This document shows, piece by piece, positions 1-7,603 of a DNA stretch of 7,930 nucleotides; the stretch's first letter is position 1; the number at the start of each line of letters is the position of its first letter. Under the pieces are notes generated by a model. It saw only the letters and a list, made by a program, of their open reading frames with translations. It searched no databases and was not told where the DNA came from. A program made the position numbers and the translations under genes. This DNA comes from Bacteroidales bacterium (GTDB taxonomy: Bacteria; Bacteroidota; Bacteroidia; Bacteroidales; Muribaculaceae). The stretch lies in NCBI GenBank assembly GCA_004557195.1, contig SFER01000100.1:1-7930 (forward strand), written 5' to 3'.

Positions 1-1295
1 AAAAAGAATTTGGAAAGGCAACCTACTATCTTTCCGACAGTTTCAACGAGATGGAAATTCCTCTCGACCCCAACGACCTTGAAGGCAAATATGCCCTGCT
101 TGCCAACTATGGCGAATCAATTTACAACTCTATCAAAGCAGGCAACCCCGATGCTGTGTGGGTTACTCAGGGCTGGACTTTTGGCTATCAACACAAATTC
201 TGGACACCCGAAAGCCTCAAAGCGCTCTTGAGCAGAGTGCCAAACGACAAAATGATTATCGTTGACCTCGGCAACGACTACCCGAAGTGGGTATGGCACA
301 CTGAGCAAACATGGAAAAACCACGATGGATTTTATGGCAAAGGTTGGATTTTCAGCTATGTGCCCAACTTCGGTGGAAAAACACTTATGACCGGCGAACT
401 TGAGATGTATGCAACATCTTCGAGCGAAGCCCTCCACGCTCCCAACAAAGGTAATTTGCTCGGTTTCGGCTCTGCCCCCGAAGGATTGGAGAACAACGAG
501 GTGGTGTATGAAATCCTCGCCGATATGGGTTGGACCGAAGACAAAATCGACCTTGACTCATGGCTCAAAGATTACTGCATGGCTCGTTATCACGGCTATC
601 CCGAAGCAATGAAACAGGCATGGGATTTGCTGCGTAAATCGGCATACTCATCGCTCTACTCTTACCCTCGTTTCACATGGCAAACCGTCATTCATGACCA
701 ACGCCGCAAGAGCAAAACCGATTTCGACCGTGAAGAATTTTACAAGGCTGTAGAATTGTTCCTTTCATGCGCTTCTCAACTCGAAGGCTCCGAACTTTAT
801 CGCAATGATGCAATAGAGCTTGCCGCATATTACGCTGCAGCAAAAGCCGACATTCTATACAAACGTGCCCTCGAAGCCGACGCATCGGGCAACAAATCGG
901 TGGCATCAAAACTCATCAAGAAGGTGATTCCTATTCTTCTCAGAATCGACACACTTCTCGCTTCACACAAAACCACAAGCCTTGAAGAGTGGGTTCGTCT
1001 TGCTCGGAACTACGGTGCTACCATAGCCGAGAAAGACAACTATGAGGCAGATGCAAAGCGCCTTATCACCACATGGGGCGGATTCCAGGAAGATTATGCC
1101 GCTCGTTTCTGGAATGGTCTCATCAAAGACTACTACGTGCCGCGCATAAAAATCTATTTCTCCGAGGAGCGAGAATCACTCGACTCTTGGGAGGAACAAT
1201 GGATTAACACCCCTTGGACAAGCGACCACAAGAGTTACAAGAATCCTGTGGCTGAAGCCCAAAAATTGATAAAAGACACTAAATCAATCAAATAA
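1..1295 (+). CDS. GH89 alpha-N-acetylglucosaminidase, 3' part (5' end outside window)
   Basis: The open frame enters from the left edge (first full codon at 3) and gives 430 residues ending in TAA. The ATG at 51 is internal, because coding similarity continues upstream as YYLSDSFNEMEIP. This is the second half of a NAGLU-type enzyme, which removes non-reducing terminal alpha-GlcNAc from glycans. Counting from the codon at 3, E16 in the FNEM motif matches the family acid/base Glu (human E316). E160 in SAPEGLENNEVVYE matches the nucleophile (human E446). The helical C-terminal domain carries LITTWGG (354-360) followed by DYAARFWNGLIKDYY. By comparison with the complete paralogue at 4770, about 300 residues are missing, so the signal peptide cannot be checked. 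The two catalytic Glu are 144 residues apart, against 130 in the downstream paralogue, so the two enzymes belong to different subgroups. It is first of the visible operon genes, 9 nt before the glycerate kinase. The family call is very safe; the substrate is unknown. Confidence -1.
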   Translation, partial: KEFGKATYYLSDSFNEMEIPLDPNDLEGKYALLANYGESIYNSIKAGNPDAVWVTQGWTFGYQHKFWTPESLKALLSRVPNDKMIIVDLGNDYPKWVWHTEQTWKNHDGFYGKGWIFSYVPNFGGKTLMTGELEMYATSSSEALHAPNKGNLLGFGSAPEGLENNEVVYEILADMGWTEDKIDLDSWLKDYCMARYHGYPEAMKQAWDLLRKSAYSSLYSYPRFTWQTVIHDQRRKSKTDFDREEFYKAVELFLSCASQLEGSELYRNDAIELAAYYAAAKADILYKRALEADASGNKSVASKLIKKVIPILLRIDTLLASHKTTSLEEWVRLARNYGATIAEKDNYEADAKRLITTWGGFQEDYAARFWNGLIKDYYVPRIKIYFSEERESLDSWEEQWINTPWTSDHKSYKNPVAEAQKLIKDTKSIK

Positions 1296-1304
1296 ACTAA
1301 TATA

Positions 1305-2432
1305 ATGCCTAAGATTAACAAAATAGTGCTTGCTTTCGACTCATTCAAGGGGTCGGCATCATCGACAGAATTGGCTGATGCTGCTCGGCAAGCGATACTC
1401 GGTGAAATTCCGCAATGCAAAATTGCACAATTTGCAATTGCGGATGGCGGAGAGGGTACCACTGCCGCCATTTGCTCTGCCATTGAGAGTAGAGTGGTGG
1501 AATGTGATACAACCGATCCTCTAATGCGCCCCATTTCAACACAATACAACATCACTCCTGATGGAGTGGCAATAATGGAAATGGCTTCGGCTTCGGGACT
1601 CACTCTTGTGGAGCCCCATTTGAGGAATCCCTTAGTCACAACAACCTATGGCACAGGTGAGATGATTCTCGATGCAATATCCAAGGGATGCCGCACGATA
1701 ATCTTGGGCATTGGTGGAAGTGCAACCAACGATGCCGCAATAGGTCTGCTATCAGCACTTGGCATCAGGTTCTACGACAAGGAAGGGAACCCCACTCTCG
1801 AGCTGTGCAAGGTTGCCGATTTCGACATTAGAGAGATAAATCCCGATGTAAAAAATACTAAATTCATTATTGCCTGCGATGTGAACAATCCCTTTTATGG
1901 CGATAGTGGAGCAGCACATATCTATTCACCACAAAAGGGTGCATCGCCCTCTCAGGTGGAAGAGCTGGATGCCGGATTACGGAATTTTGCGGCACTTGTA
2001 AAAACGAAACTGGGCATTAACCTCCAAGAAATCCCCGGAACCGGTGCAGCCGGAGGAATGGGCGGCGGGCTGCTTGCATTCCTCAATGCCACCCTCAAGC
2101 CGGGAATCGATACAATCCTCGAAATGATAGGATTTGACAAAGAGGTTGCCGACGCCTCGGCAGTTTTTACAGGCGAAGGGAGAATCGATAGTCAGTCGGG
2201 GATGGGAAAAGCGATTGGCGGCATAATAAAGCTTGCGCAGAAACACAATGTGCCGGTGATAGCCATTGGTGGTAGCGTTGCCGATGACGTTGATGCCGAC
2301 AAGCTCGGTCTTCTTGCCGCAATGTCGATTCAGCAAGGTCCCTTCTCGCTCGAAGACTCAATGAAAAAGAAGAATACGCTCAAAAACGTAGAAAAAACAA
2401 TAAAACAAATCACACGACTAATATCATTATAA
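1305..2432 (+). CDS. glxK: glycerate 2-kinase (GarK/GlxK type)
   Basis: This 375-residue protein matches the usual length (~380) of the bacterial glycerate kinase family Gly_kinase. In the E. coli members GarK and GlxK it converts D-glycerate and ATP to 2-phosphoglycerate, which enters lower glycolysis in the cytoplasm. Visible family motifs, in order, are FDSFKGS (11-17), ADGGEGT (46-52), MEMASASGL (91-99), TYGTGE (114-119), GIGGSATNDAA (135-145), CDVNNP (191-196), the glycine-rich GTGAAGGMGGG (about 245-255), and FTGEGRIDSQS (288-298). There is no signal peptide or membrane segment. The ATG at 1305 follows AAACTAATATA, an A/T-rich leader without Shine-Dalgarno, and places the conserved first beta strand at residue 6, so the start is convincing. 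The next gene, a GntP permease, begins 4 nt after the stop; this pairing suggests uptake and activation of glycerate. The symbol reflects family membership; garK is equally possible, and the 2- versus 3-phosphoglycerate product is inferred from the family. Confidence -1.
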   Translation: MPKINKIVLAFDSFKGSASSTELADAARQAILGEIPQCKIAQFAIADGGEGTTAAICSAIESRVVECDTTDPLMRPISTQYNITPDGVAIMEMASASGLTLVEPHLRNPLVTTTYGTGEMILDAISKGCRTIILGIGGSATNDAAIGLLSALGIRFYDKEGNPTLELCKVADFDIREINPDVKNTKFIIACDVNNPFYGDSGAAHIYSPQKGASPSQVEELDAGLRNFAALVKTKLGINLQEIPGTGAAGGMGGGLLAFLNATLKPGIDTILEMIGFDKEVADASAVFTGEGRIDSQSGMGKAIGGIIKLAQKHNVPVIAIGGSVADDVDADKLGLLAAMSIQQGPFSLEDSMKKKNTLKNVEKTIKQITRLISL

Positions 2433-2436
2433 GAAT

Positions 2437-3684
2437 ATGACTGCAATAGGAGCCATTATTGGGTTGATAGTGGCAATATTTTTGATAATCAAGAAATTGC
2501 CTGCCGCTTATGCCATGATAGCGGGGGCATTGGCAGGCGGATTGCTCGGTGGCATAGCTCTGCCGCAAACCATTTCGCTGATGATAGATGGCATAAAAGA
2601 CATTTCCCCAGCAATAATAAGGATAATCGCTGCCGGAGTGCTATCGGGAGTGCTTGTAAAATCGGGTGCAGCCGAGACAATCTCCAATGCTATCATTAAA
2701 GTGCTTGGTGCTCAAAAAGTGTTTCTCGCACTCGCATTGGCTACTATGCTACTTTGTGCCGCAGGTGTGTTTATCGATGTAGCGGTAATCACCGTGGCAC
2801 CTATCGCCTTATCGCTCGGAAACAGACTCGGAATATCGAAATCGTTACTCCTAATTGCAATGATTGGTGGTGGGAAATGTGGTAACATCATCTCCCCCAA
2901 TCCCAACACAATTATTGCCGCCGAGAATCTCGAGGCGTCGCTCTCCTCAGTGATATTCTATAACATCATCCCGGCTACTATCGGTTTGATATTCACTGTG
3001 TTTGTGGTATCCAAACTCATACCTCAAAAGCAAATCCAACTCTCCGGAAAAGAATTTGAAATAGAGAATAAAAATCTGCCATCGGTGTGGAGCAGCCTAT
3101 CGGCACCTATAACCACACTGCTGCTTCTTTCGCTCCGTCCTATATGCAATATCACAATCGACCCGCTTTTGGCAATGCCTATCGGTGGTCTTGTCGGGAT
3201 TGTGTGTATGAAAAAATATCGTGAATCTCTCTCGTGCCTCGAATACGGATTGCAAAAGATGTCGGGAGTGGCAATACTGCTTATCGGCACAGGTACTATT
3301 GCAGGAATCATTAAAAATTCCACACTCAAAGACTGCATTTTGCAAATGCTTGCCCAGGCAAACTTTAGCGACACCCTTGTTGCACCAATTTCGGGTGCGC
3401 TTATGTCGGCAGCCACCGCATCTACAACAGCGGGAGCAACACTTGCATCGGCATCATTCTCCGATGTAATCCTCGGCATTGGTATTTCGGGTGCATGGGG
3501 GGCGGCAATGATAAACTCCGGTGCCACGGTGCTCGACCACTTGCCACACGGGTCATTCTTCCATGCGACAGGCGGTGTATGCGAATTAACATTCAAAGAA
3601 CGCCTCAAATTGGTTCCTTATGAGAGCCTTATCGGCGGAGTTTTGGCAATTCTTACCACTATAATGTATTTTATATGCAATTAA
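2437..3684 (+). CDS. GntP-family organic acid permease, probable glycerate importer
   Basis: This is a very hydrophobic 415-residue protein, somewhat shorter than E. coli GntP-type permeases (~440-450). About 11-12 membrane segments can be read by eye, starting with AIGAIIGLIVAIFLII at the N-terminus. Family signatures include the small-residue stretch AATASTTAGATLASASF (about 325-341) and VLDHLPHGSFFHATGG (365-380) near the C-terminus. GntP proteins are inner-membrane symporters for gluconate and related hydroxy acids. Here the substrate is inferred to be glycerate, only because the glycerate kinase gene lies 4 nt upstream and no gluconate kinase is visible. The ATG at 2437 follows ATTATAAGAAT with no Shine-Dalgarno. 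Its last 10 nt overlap the start of the acetyltransferase gene in another frame, which suggests translational coupling. The family call is strong; substrate and coupling ion are not shown by the sequence. Confidence -1.
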   Translation: MTAIGAIIGLIVAIFLIIKKLPAAYAMIAGALAGGLLGGIALPQTISLMIDGIKDISPAIIRIIAAGVLSGVLVKSGAAETISNAIIKVLGAQKVFLALALATMLLCAAGVFIDVAVITVAPIALSLGNRLGISKSLLLIAMIGGGKCGNIISPNPNTIIAAENLEASLSSVIFYNIIPATIGLIFTVFVVSKLIPQKQIQLSGKEFEIENKNLPSVWSSLSAPITTLLLLSLRPICNITIDPLLAMPIGGLVGIVCMKKYRESLSCLEYGLQKMSGVAILLIGTGTIAGIIKNSTLKDCILQMLAQANFSDTLVAPISGALMSAATASTTAGATLASASFSDVILGIGISGAWGAAMINSGATVLDHLPHGSFFHATGGVCELTFKERLKLVPYESLIGGVLAILTTIMYFICN

Positions 3685-4766
3685 ACGCCTCAAATAGAAT
3701 AGAATCGCTTGACATACTGCGCGGTGTAACCGTGTGCGGGATGATTCTTGTGAACAATGCCGGTGCTTGCGGCTTCGGCTATACTCCCCTCAAACACGCC
3801 AAGTGGGACGGCTTTACGCCTGCCGACCTCGTGTTCCCGATGTTTATGTTCATAATGGGTGTATCCATCTATCTGTCGTTGTCGAAACATAATTTCAACC
3901 CCTCGGCATACCTGTCGAAGGTGTTATCGAGAACGGTTAAAATCGTGTTGGCTGGAATCGTCATGCACATAGCCATGTCCATGATTGCAGAGCAGACATT
4001 TGATGTCCTTGAGACACTCCGAATCCCGGGAGTGCTTCAGCGACTTGGCATCTGCTATGGGATTGTGGCAATAATGGCTCTTTACATGAAACATCGCAAT
4101 TTCTACTGGCTTATTCCGTTGCTGCTTGTGGGCTATTCCATTATTCTCGCAGCGGGGAATGGATATGAGAAATGCGCCGACAACATTTGCGCTATAGTTG
4201 ACAATCTTGTGTTCACCAGCAACCACATCTATCTCAAAGGAAAGCAATTTTTAGACCCGGAAGGAGTATTAAGCACCATCCCGGCAGTTGCACAAGTGAT
4301 GATAGGCTTTATTTGCGGAAAATATATCAAGGAAAACAAAGATAATATCGACAGAGTATTGCCGATGTTTATTCTTGGCACAATATTGCTCATAATAGGC
4401 TATTTATGGAGCTACTCATGCCCGTTGAACAAGCGATTGTGGACTCCAAGTTTCACATGTGTAACTTGTGGAGTGTCTGCGCTGATGCTTGCTGTGTCGA
4501 TGTATGTTATCGATGAGAAGAAGAAATGGAAGCGTCTTCGCTTTTTCACAGTTGTGGGCATTAATCCGCTTGTGATATTTCTTCTAAGTGAAATCCTTGG
4601 AGAAGCATTCCGCACGCTGGAGATTACCACATGGTCGTTTGTGCATTTGTGGCAACCTGTATTCGGAGATTACGGAGGCAGCCTCATGTATGCAATAGTG
4701 TTTATGCTAATCAACTGGGGTGTAGCCTATTTATTATATCGTAAAAATATAACTATTAAATTATAA
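3675..4766 (+). CDS. HGSNAT-like transmembrane N-acetyltransferase (COG4299/DUF5009 type)
   Basis: This 363-residue protein has about 10-11 hydrophobic segments and resembles the membrane part of human heparan-alpha-glucosaminide N-acetyltransferase. That enzyme moves acetyl from cytosolic acetyl-CoA to terminal alpha-glucosamine on the far side of the membrane. Visible matches are RIESLDILRG (8-17); LKHAKWDGFTPADLVFP (39-55), where H41 corresponds to the catalytic His269 of the human FKHASWNG motif; FIMGVSI (59-65); LRIPGVLQRLG (115-125); and DPEGVLSTI (194-202). H41 lies in the loop between the first two membrane segments, which would be periplasmic if the N-terminus is cytoplasmic. C167 and C172 lie in the loop before DPEG, and C172 appears to align with a Cys in the human protein. 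The large human N-terminal domain is absent, as is usual in bacteria. The start at 3675 lies inside the permease gene, and the GH89 gene begins 3 nt after the stop. That neighbourhood supports acetylation of alpha-glucosaminides, but another amino sugar acceptor is possible. Confidence -1.
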   Translation: MQLNASNRIESLDILRGVTVCGMILVNNAGACGFGYTPLKHAKWDGFTPADLVFPMFMFIMGVSIYLSLSKHNFNPSAYLSKVLSRTVKIVLAGIVMHIAMSMIAEQTFDVLETLRIPGVLQRLGICYGIVAIMALYMKHRNFYWLIPLLLVGYSIILAAGNGYEKCADNICAIVDNLVFTSNHIYLKGKQFLDPEGVLSTIPAVAQVMIGFICGKYIKENKDNIDRVLPMFILGTILLIIGYLWSYSCPLNKRLWTPSFTCVTCGVSALMLAVSMYVIDEKKKWKRLRFFTVVGINPLVIFLLSEILGEAFRTLEITTWSFVHLWQPVFGDYGGSLMYAIVFMLINWGVAYLLYRKNITIKL

Positions 4767-4769
4767 GAC

Positions 4770-6956
4770 ATGAAATCAAGACATCTATTACTATCACTAA
4801 TCTTCATTGTGGCGGGTTTCACGCTCAATGCCGCATCGCTAAAGAAAAGCGACGCAAGAGAGATTGATGCAATAACTCAACTCGCGAATCGCATTATTCC
4901 CGGGAACGCTCATAATTTTGAATTTCGCGTAATTCCGCATGATAAAAAGAAAGACACTTACTCAATCGAAGACCATAATGGCAAAATACTAATTTCCGGC
5001 AATAACGCTAACTCCATGGCAGTTGCCCTAAACTACTATCTCAATAATTTTTGCAACACCTCCGTGTCATGGTATGCCGAGGTTCCGGTAGTGATGCCTG
5101 AAACGATGCCTAAAGTAGGCAGCAAAATCACATCAACCGCTCGTGTCGATCGCCGTTTCTTCCTCAATTACTGCACCTATGGCTACACAATGCCATATTG
5201 GGATTGGAAACAATGGGAACGTATCATAGACTGGATGGCACTTAATGGTATCAACATGCCACTTGCAATCACCGGTCAAGAGGCTGTGTGGTTTAATGTA
5301 TTGCAACAACTTGGCATGACACCCGATGAAATTCGCTCATATTTTGTAGGTCCCACTTATCTCCCCTGGCATCGCATGGCGAACATCGACCGCTGGAACG
5401 GTCCCCTACCGCAAGAGTGGCTCGACAAGCAAGTGGAACTCCAAAAGAAGATTCTTGAAAGAGAAAGACAACTAAATATGCGTCCTGTTCTTCCTGCATT
5501 TGCAGGACACGTCCCTGCCAGACTCAAAGAACTCTATCCCGATGCCAACATCAAATATCTCGGCACATGGGCGGGATTTAAAGACGAATATCGTTGCCAC
5601 TTCCTCAACCCCGAGGAGAAACTGTTCGCCAAGATTCAGAAACTATTCCTCGAAGAACAAACAAGGCTCTTTGGAACAGACCATATCTATGGTGTAGATC
5701 CTTTCAACGAAGTTGACCCACCGAGTTGGGAACCCGACTACTTAAATAAAGTGTCGAGAAACATGTATCGAACACTCACGGCAGTTGATTCCAAAGCCGA
5801 ATGGATGCAGATGTCATGGATGTTCTACCACGACCGCAAAGACTGGACTCTTCCTCGTGTGAAAGCACTCCTTTCCGGCGTGCCGACAGGCAAAATGTCG
5901 CTGCTCGACTACCATTGCGAAAATGTTGAGATATGGCAAAATACCGATAAATTCTATGGTCAGCCCTACATTTGGTGCTATCTCGGGAATTTCGGCGGCA
6001 ACACCACAATTACAGGAAATGTGAAGGAAAGCGGTGCACGCCTCGACAATGCCCTTGCCAACGGTGGCAAAAATATGCTCGGAATCGGTTCGACACTCGA
6101 AGGTCTCGATGTGGTTCAATTCCCTTATGAATACATCTTTGCCAAGGCTTGGAGCAATTCACAAAAAGATGAGACATGGATAAACCACCTTGCCGACCGC
6201 CATTATGGAGAGCCCAATGAGAATGTACGCAAGGCCTGGGATATTCTCTTTAACGATGTGTATGTTCAGGTGCCACGCACACTCGGTATCCTTCCCAACT
6301 ATCGTCCGGCTCTCATCAATAACGATAAAAGAATCGGCATCAACTATGACAACAACAAATTGATCGAAGCATGGTCTTTACTTCTCGACATAGATAAAGC
6401 CTCGACAAACGAAATTCAAATCGACCTTATCACAGTGGGAAGACAAGTGCTCGGCAACTATTTCACCAAAGTGAAAAATCGTTTCGACTCAGCCTACTAC
6501 AAACAGGACGCCAACGCAATGCGCTACAATGCCGAAATTCTACACTCATTGCTCAGCGACATTGATGCACTCAACTCATTTAATTACCGCTGCACTATTG
6601 AGCCATGGATTCAAGAAGCAAGAAATTATGCTACAACACCCGAAATTGCCGACTACTACGAAAAGAACGCGCGCAATCTCATCACCACTTGGGGTGGTAA
6701 ACTCAATGACTATGCAAGCCGCACTTGGGCGGGTCTTATCAATGACTACTATGCCAAGAGGTGGGAAGTTTACACTTCTACTCTAATTGATGCAGTTCAG
6801 AACTATGCGACACTCGATGCACAGGAGATGAAAACTAAAATGGAAGCAGTCGAGAACAACTGGGTAAACTCCACAGCGAAAATCGAGACTATGAAGAGAT
6901 ATGACATCCTCTCCTTCTCTCGCATGATTTACAACAAATATCGCAACGATTTCTAA
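4770..6956 (+). CDS. secreted GH89 alpha-N-acetylglucosaminidase (NAGLU family), complete
   Basis: This complete 728-residue GH89 enzyme is about the length of human NAGLU. It hydrolyses terminal alpha-GlcNAc from glycans such as heparan-type chains or alpha-GlcNAc-capped mucin O-glycans. A signal peptide is evident: MKSRH, a hydrophobic core (residues 6-19), and a likely cut after LNA (21). No lipobox Cys is present, so a soluble periplasmic enzyme is expected. Domains in order are an N-terminal alpha/beta domain (about 30-115), the TIM barrel (about 125-460) and the helical C-terminal domain (about 465-725). Markers are RVDRRFFLNYCTYGYTMPYW (from R125), WHRMANIDRWNGPLP (from W200), and the acid/base E314 in DPFNEVDPP. 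These are followed by the nucleophile E444 in GIGSTLEGL and LITTWGG (637-643). The 130-residue spacing of the two Glu equals that in human NAGLU (316/446). It is last in the tight operon, 3 nt after the HGSNAT-like gene, with a hairpin following. Its divergence from the upstream GH89 argues against recent duplication. The natural glycan is unknown. Confidence -1.
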   Translation: MKSRHLLLSLIFIVAGFTLNAASLKKSDAREIDAITQLANRIIPGNAHNFEFRVIPHDKKKDTYSIEDHNGKILISGNNANSMAVALNYYLNNFCNTSVSWYAEVPVVMPETMPKVGSKITSTARVDRRFFLNYCTYGYTMPYWDWKQWERIIDWMALNGINMPLAITGQEAVWFNVLQQLGMTPDEIRSYFVGPTYLPWHRMANIDRWNGPLPQEWLDKQVELQKKILERERQLNMRPVLPAFAGHVPARLKELYPDANIKYLGTWAGFKDEYRCHFLNPEEKLFAKIQKLFLEEQTRLFGTDHIYGVDPFNEVDPPSWEPDYLNKVSRNMYRTLTAVDSKAEWMQMSWMFYHDRKDWTLPRVKALLSGVPTGKMSLLDYHCENVEIWQNTDKFYGQPYIWCYLGNFGGNTTITGNVKESGARLDNALANGGKNMLGIGSTLEGLDVVQFPYEYIFAKAWSNSQKDETWINHLADRHYGEPNENVRKAWDILFNDVYVQVPRTLGILPNYRPALINNDKRIGINYDNNKLIEAWSLLLDIDKASTNEIQIDLITVGRQVLGNYFTKVKNRFDSAYYKQDANAMRYNAEILHSLLSDIDALNSFNYRCTIEPWIQEARNYATTPEIADYYEKNARNLITTWGGKLNDYASRTWAGLINDYYAKRWEVYTSTLIDAVQNYATLDAQEMKTKMEAVENNWVNSTAKIETMKRYDILSFSRMIYNKYRNDF

Positions 6957-6978
6957 TTCTGCATTGCACATTTTTTTC

Positions 6979-7007
6979 AGAGCCTCCGTTTTTGTAACGG
7001 GGGCTCT
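6979..7007 (+). terminator. 12-bp inverted repeat, probable end of operon
   Basis: AGAGCCTCCGTT (6979-6990) pairs with AACGGGGGCTCT (6996-7007) over 12 bp with one G-U pair and a 5-nt loop, TTTGT. It begins 22 nt after the stop of the second GH89 gene and precedes the DUF456 gene, the right place for a terminator. It is atypical: the T-run (6971-6977) lies before the stem, and ATTGCTAAAATAAAA follows it, so neither strand has a proper U-tract. Termination is therefore an inference from position and stem strength. It could instead be a 3'-end stabilising hairpin. Confidence -1.
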
Positions 7008-7049
7008 ATTGCTAAAATAAAAAGCGATAATTTCCGTTATTTGTATATT

Positions 7050-7523
7050 ATGGAAACTATACTTTTAATACTCAGCATAATCTGCATGGTGATAGGTATT
7101 GCCGGATGCGTGGTTCCGGGAATACCGGGACCGCCATTGTCATACATCGGGTTGCTGCTACTCGAAGCAACCGATTATGCCGATTTCTCAATAGGTGCAC
7201 TCGTTATCTGGGGCATTCTTGCTCTCATAACTATAATCGCCGACTACACTGTGCCGATGATTGGGAGCAAACTATCCGGTGGCACCAAATGGGGAAACTA
7301 CGGCTCGCTTGTCGGAACAATAATCGGCTTATTCTTTCTGCCTCTGGGACTCATATTAGGACCATTTCTCGGAGCATTACTTGGCGAGTTAATTGGTGGA
7401 AATAGCGGCGACAATGCCTTGAAGAGCGCACTTGGCGCACTTGTGGGATTCGTTGCCGGAACCCTGCTTAAAGTCATTATTTGCTTATATTTCGCCATAG
7501 AATTTATTCTCGCATTCTTCTAA
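7050..7523 (+). CDS. DUF456 family small membrane protein
   Basis: This 157-residue protein is almost entirely hydrophobic, with about four or five membrane segments rich in glycine. The early VVPGIPGPPLSYIGLLLL stretch, the central DYTVPMIGSKLSGGTKWGNYG and the later GPFLGALLGELIGG are typical of DUF456 proteins, which are inner-membrane proteins of unknown function. The ATG at 7050 is preferred. An in-frame TTG at 7041 would add only MYI and leave the start inside a T-rich stretch with no better leader. The gene lies downstream of the operon-ending hairpin and is probably expressed separately, but no convincing promoter is visible in the 42 nt between them. Family assignment is from recognised motifs; no function can be given. 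Confidence -1.
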   Translation: METILLILSIICMVIGIAGCVVPGIPGPPLSYIGLLLLEATDYADFSIGALVIWGILALITIIADYTVPMIGSKLSGGTKWGNYGSLVGTIIGLFFLPLGLILGPFLGALLGELIGGNSGDNALKSALGALVGFVAGTLLKVIICLYFAIEFILAFF

Positions 7524-7559
7524 AATGTGGCAGGCGTAGAAAATAATTAACCATTCTAT

Positions 7560-7590
7560 TTTGTTACTCTCCCCGATTGTAGTAACTTTG
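7560..7590 (+). promoter_or_regulatory. Bacteroidota-type sigma-ABfr promoter before the DUF4199 gene
   Basis: TTTG at 7560-7563 forms the -33 element. TAACTTTG at 7583-7590 fits the -7 consensus TAnnTTTG exactly, and the 19-nt spacer is the expected length. It lies in the 80-nt gap between two co-directed genes, so the DUF4199 gene can be transcribed independently. Transcription would be expected to begin a few bases after 7590, leaving a leader of only about 5-15 nt before the possible ATGs at 7604 and 7610. Confidence -1.
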
Positions 7591-7603
7591 CACAAAAATA
7601 TTA

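Noticed and set aside
51..53. ATG at 51 as the true start of the first GH89 gene
   Set aside because: The same frame is open to the window edge and the codons just upstream encode conserved family sequence including the catalytic Glu, so this Met is internal.
1235..1639. 134-codon open frame on the - strand across the GH89/kinase junction
   Set aside because: It overlaps two well-supported genes antisense, has no recognised motif, and has no promoter or leader that stands out.
2041..2075. Glycine-rich repeat-like stretch in the kinase gene
   Set aside because: The GTGAAGGMGGG segment is a normal conserved loop of the glycerate kinase family, not a repeat element.
3024..3608. 194-codon open frame on the - strand
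   Set aside because: It lies wholly inside the permease gene, antisense to it. The translation shows no recognisable family and reflects the base composition of the opposite gene.
7009..7042. Possible promoter for the DUF456 gene (TTG at 7009, GTTATTTG at 7035)
   Set aside because: The -7 element lacks the TA, the spacer is about 23 nt, and the start codon is only 7 nt beyond, so the match is too weak to report.
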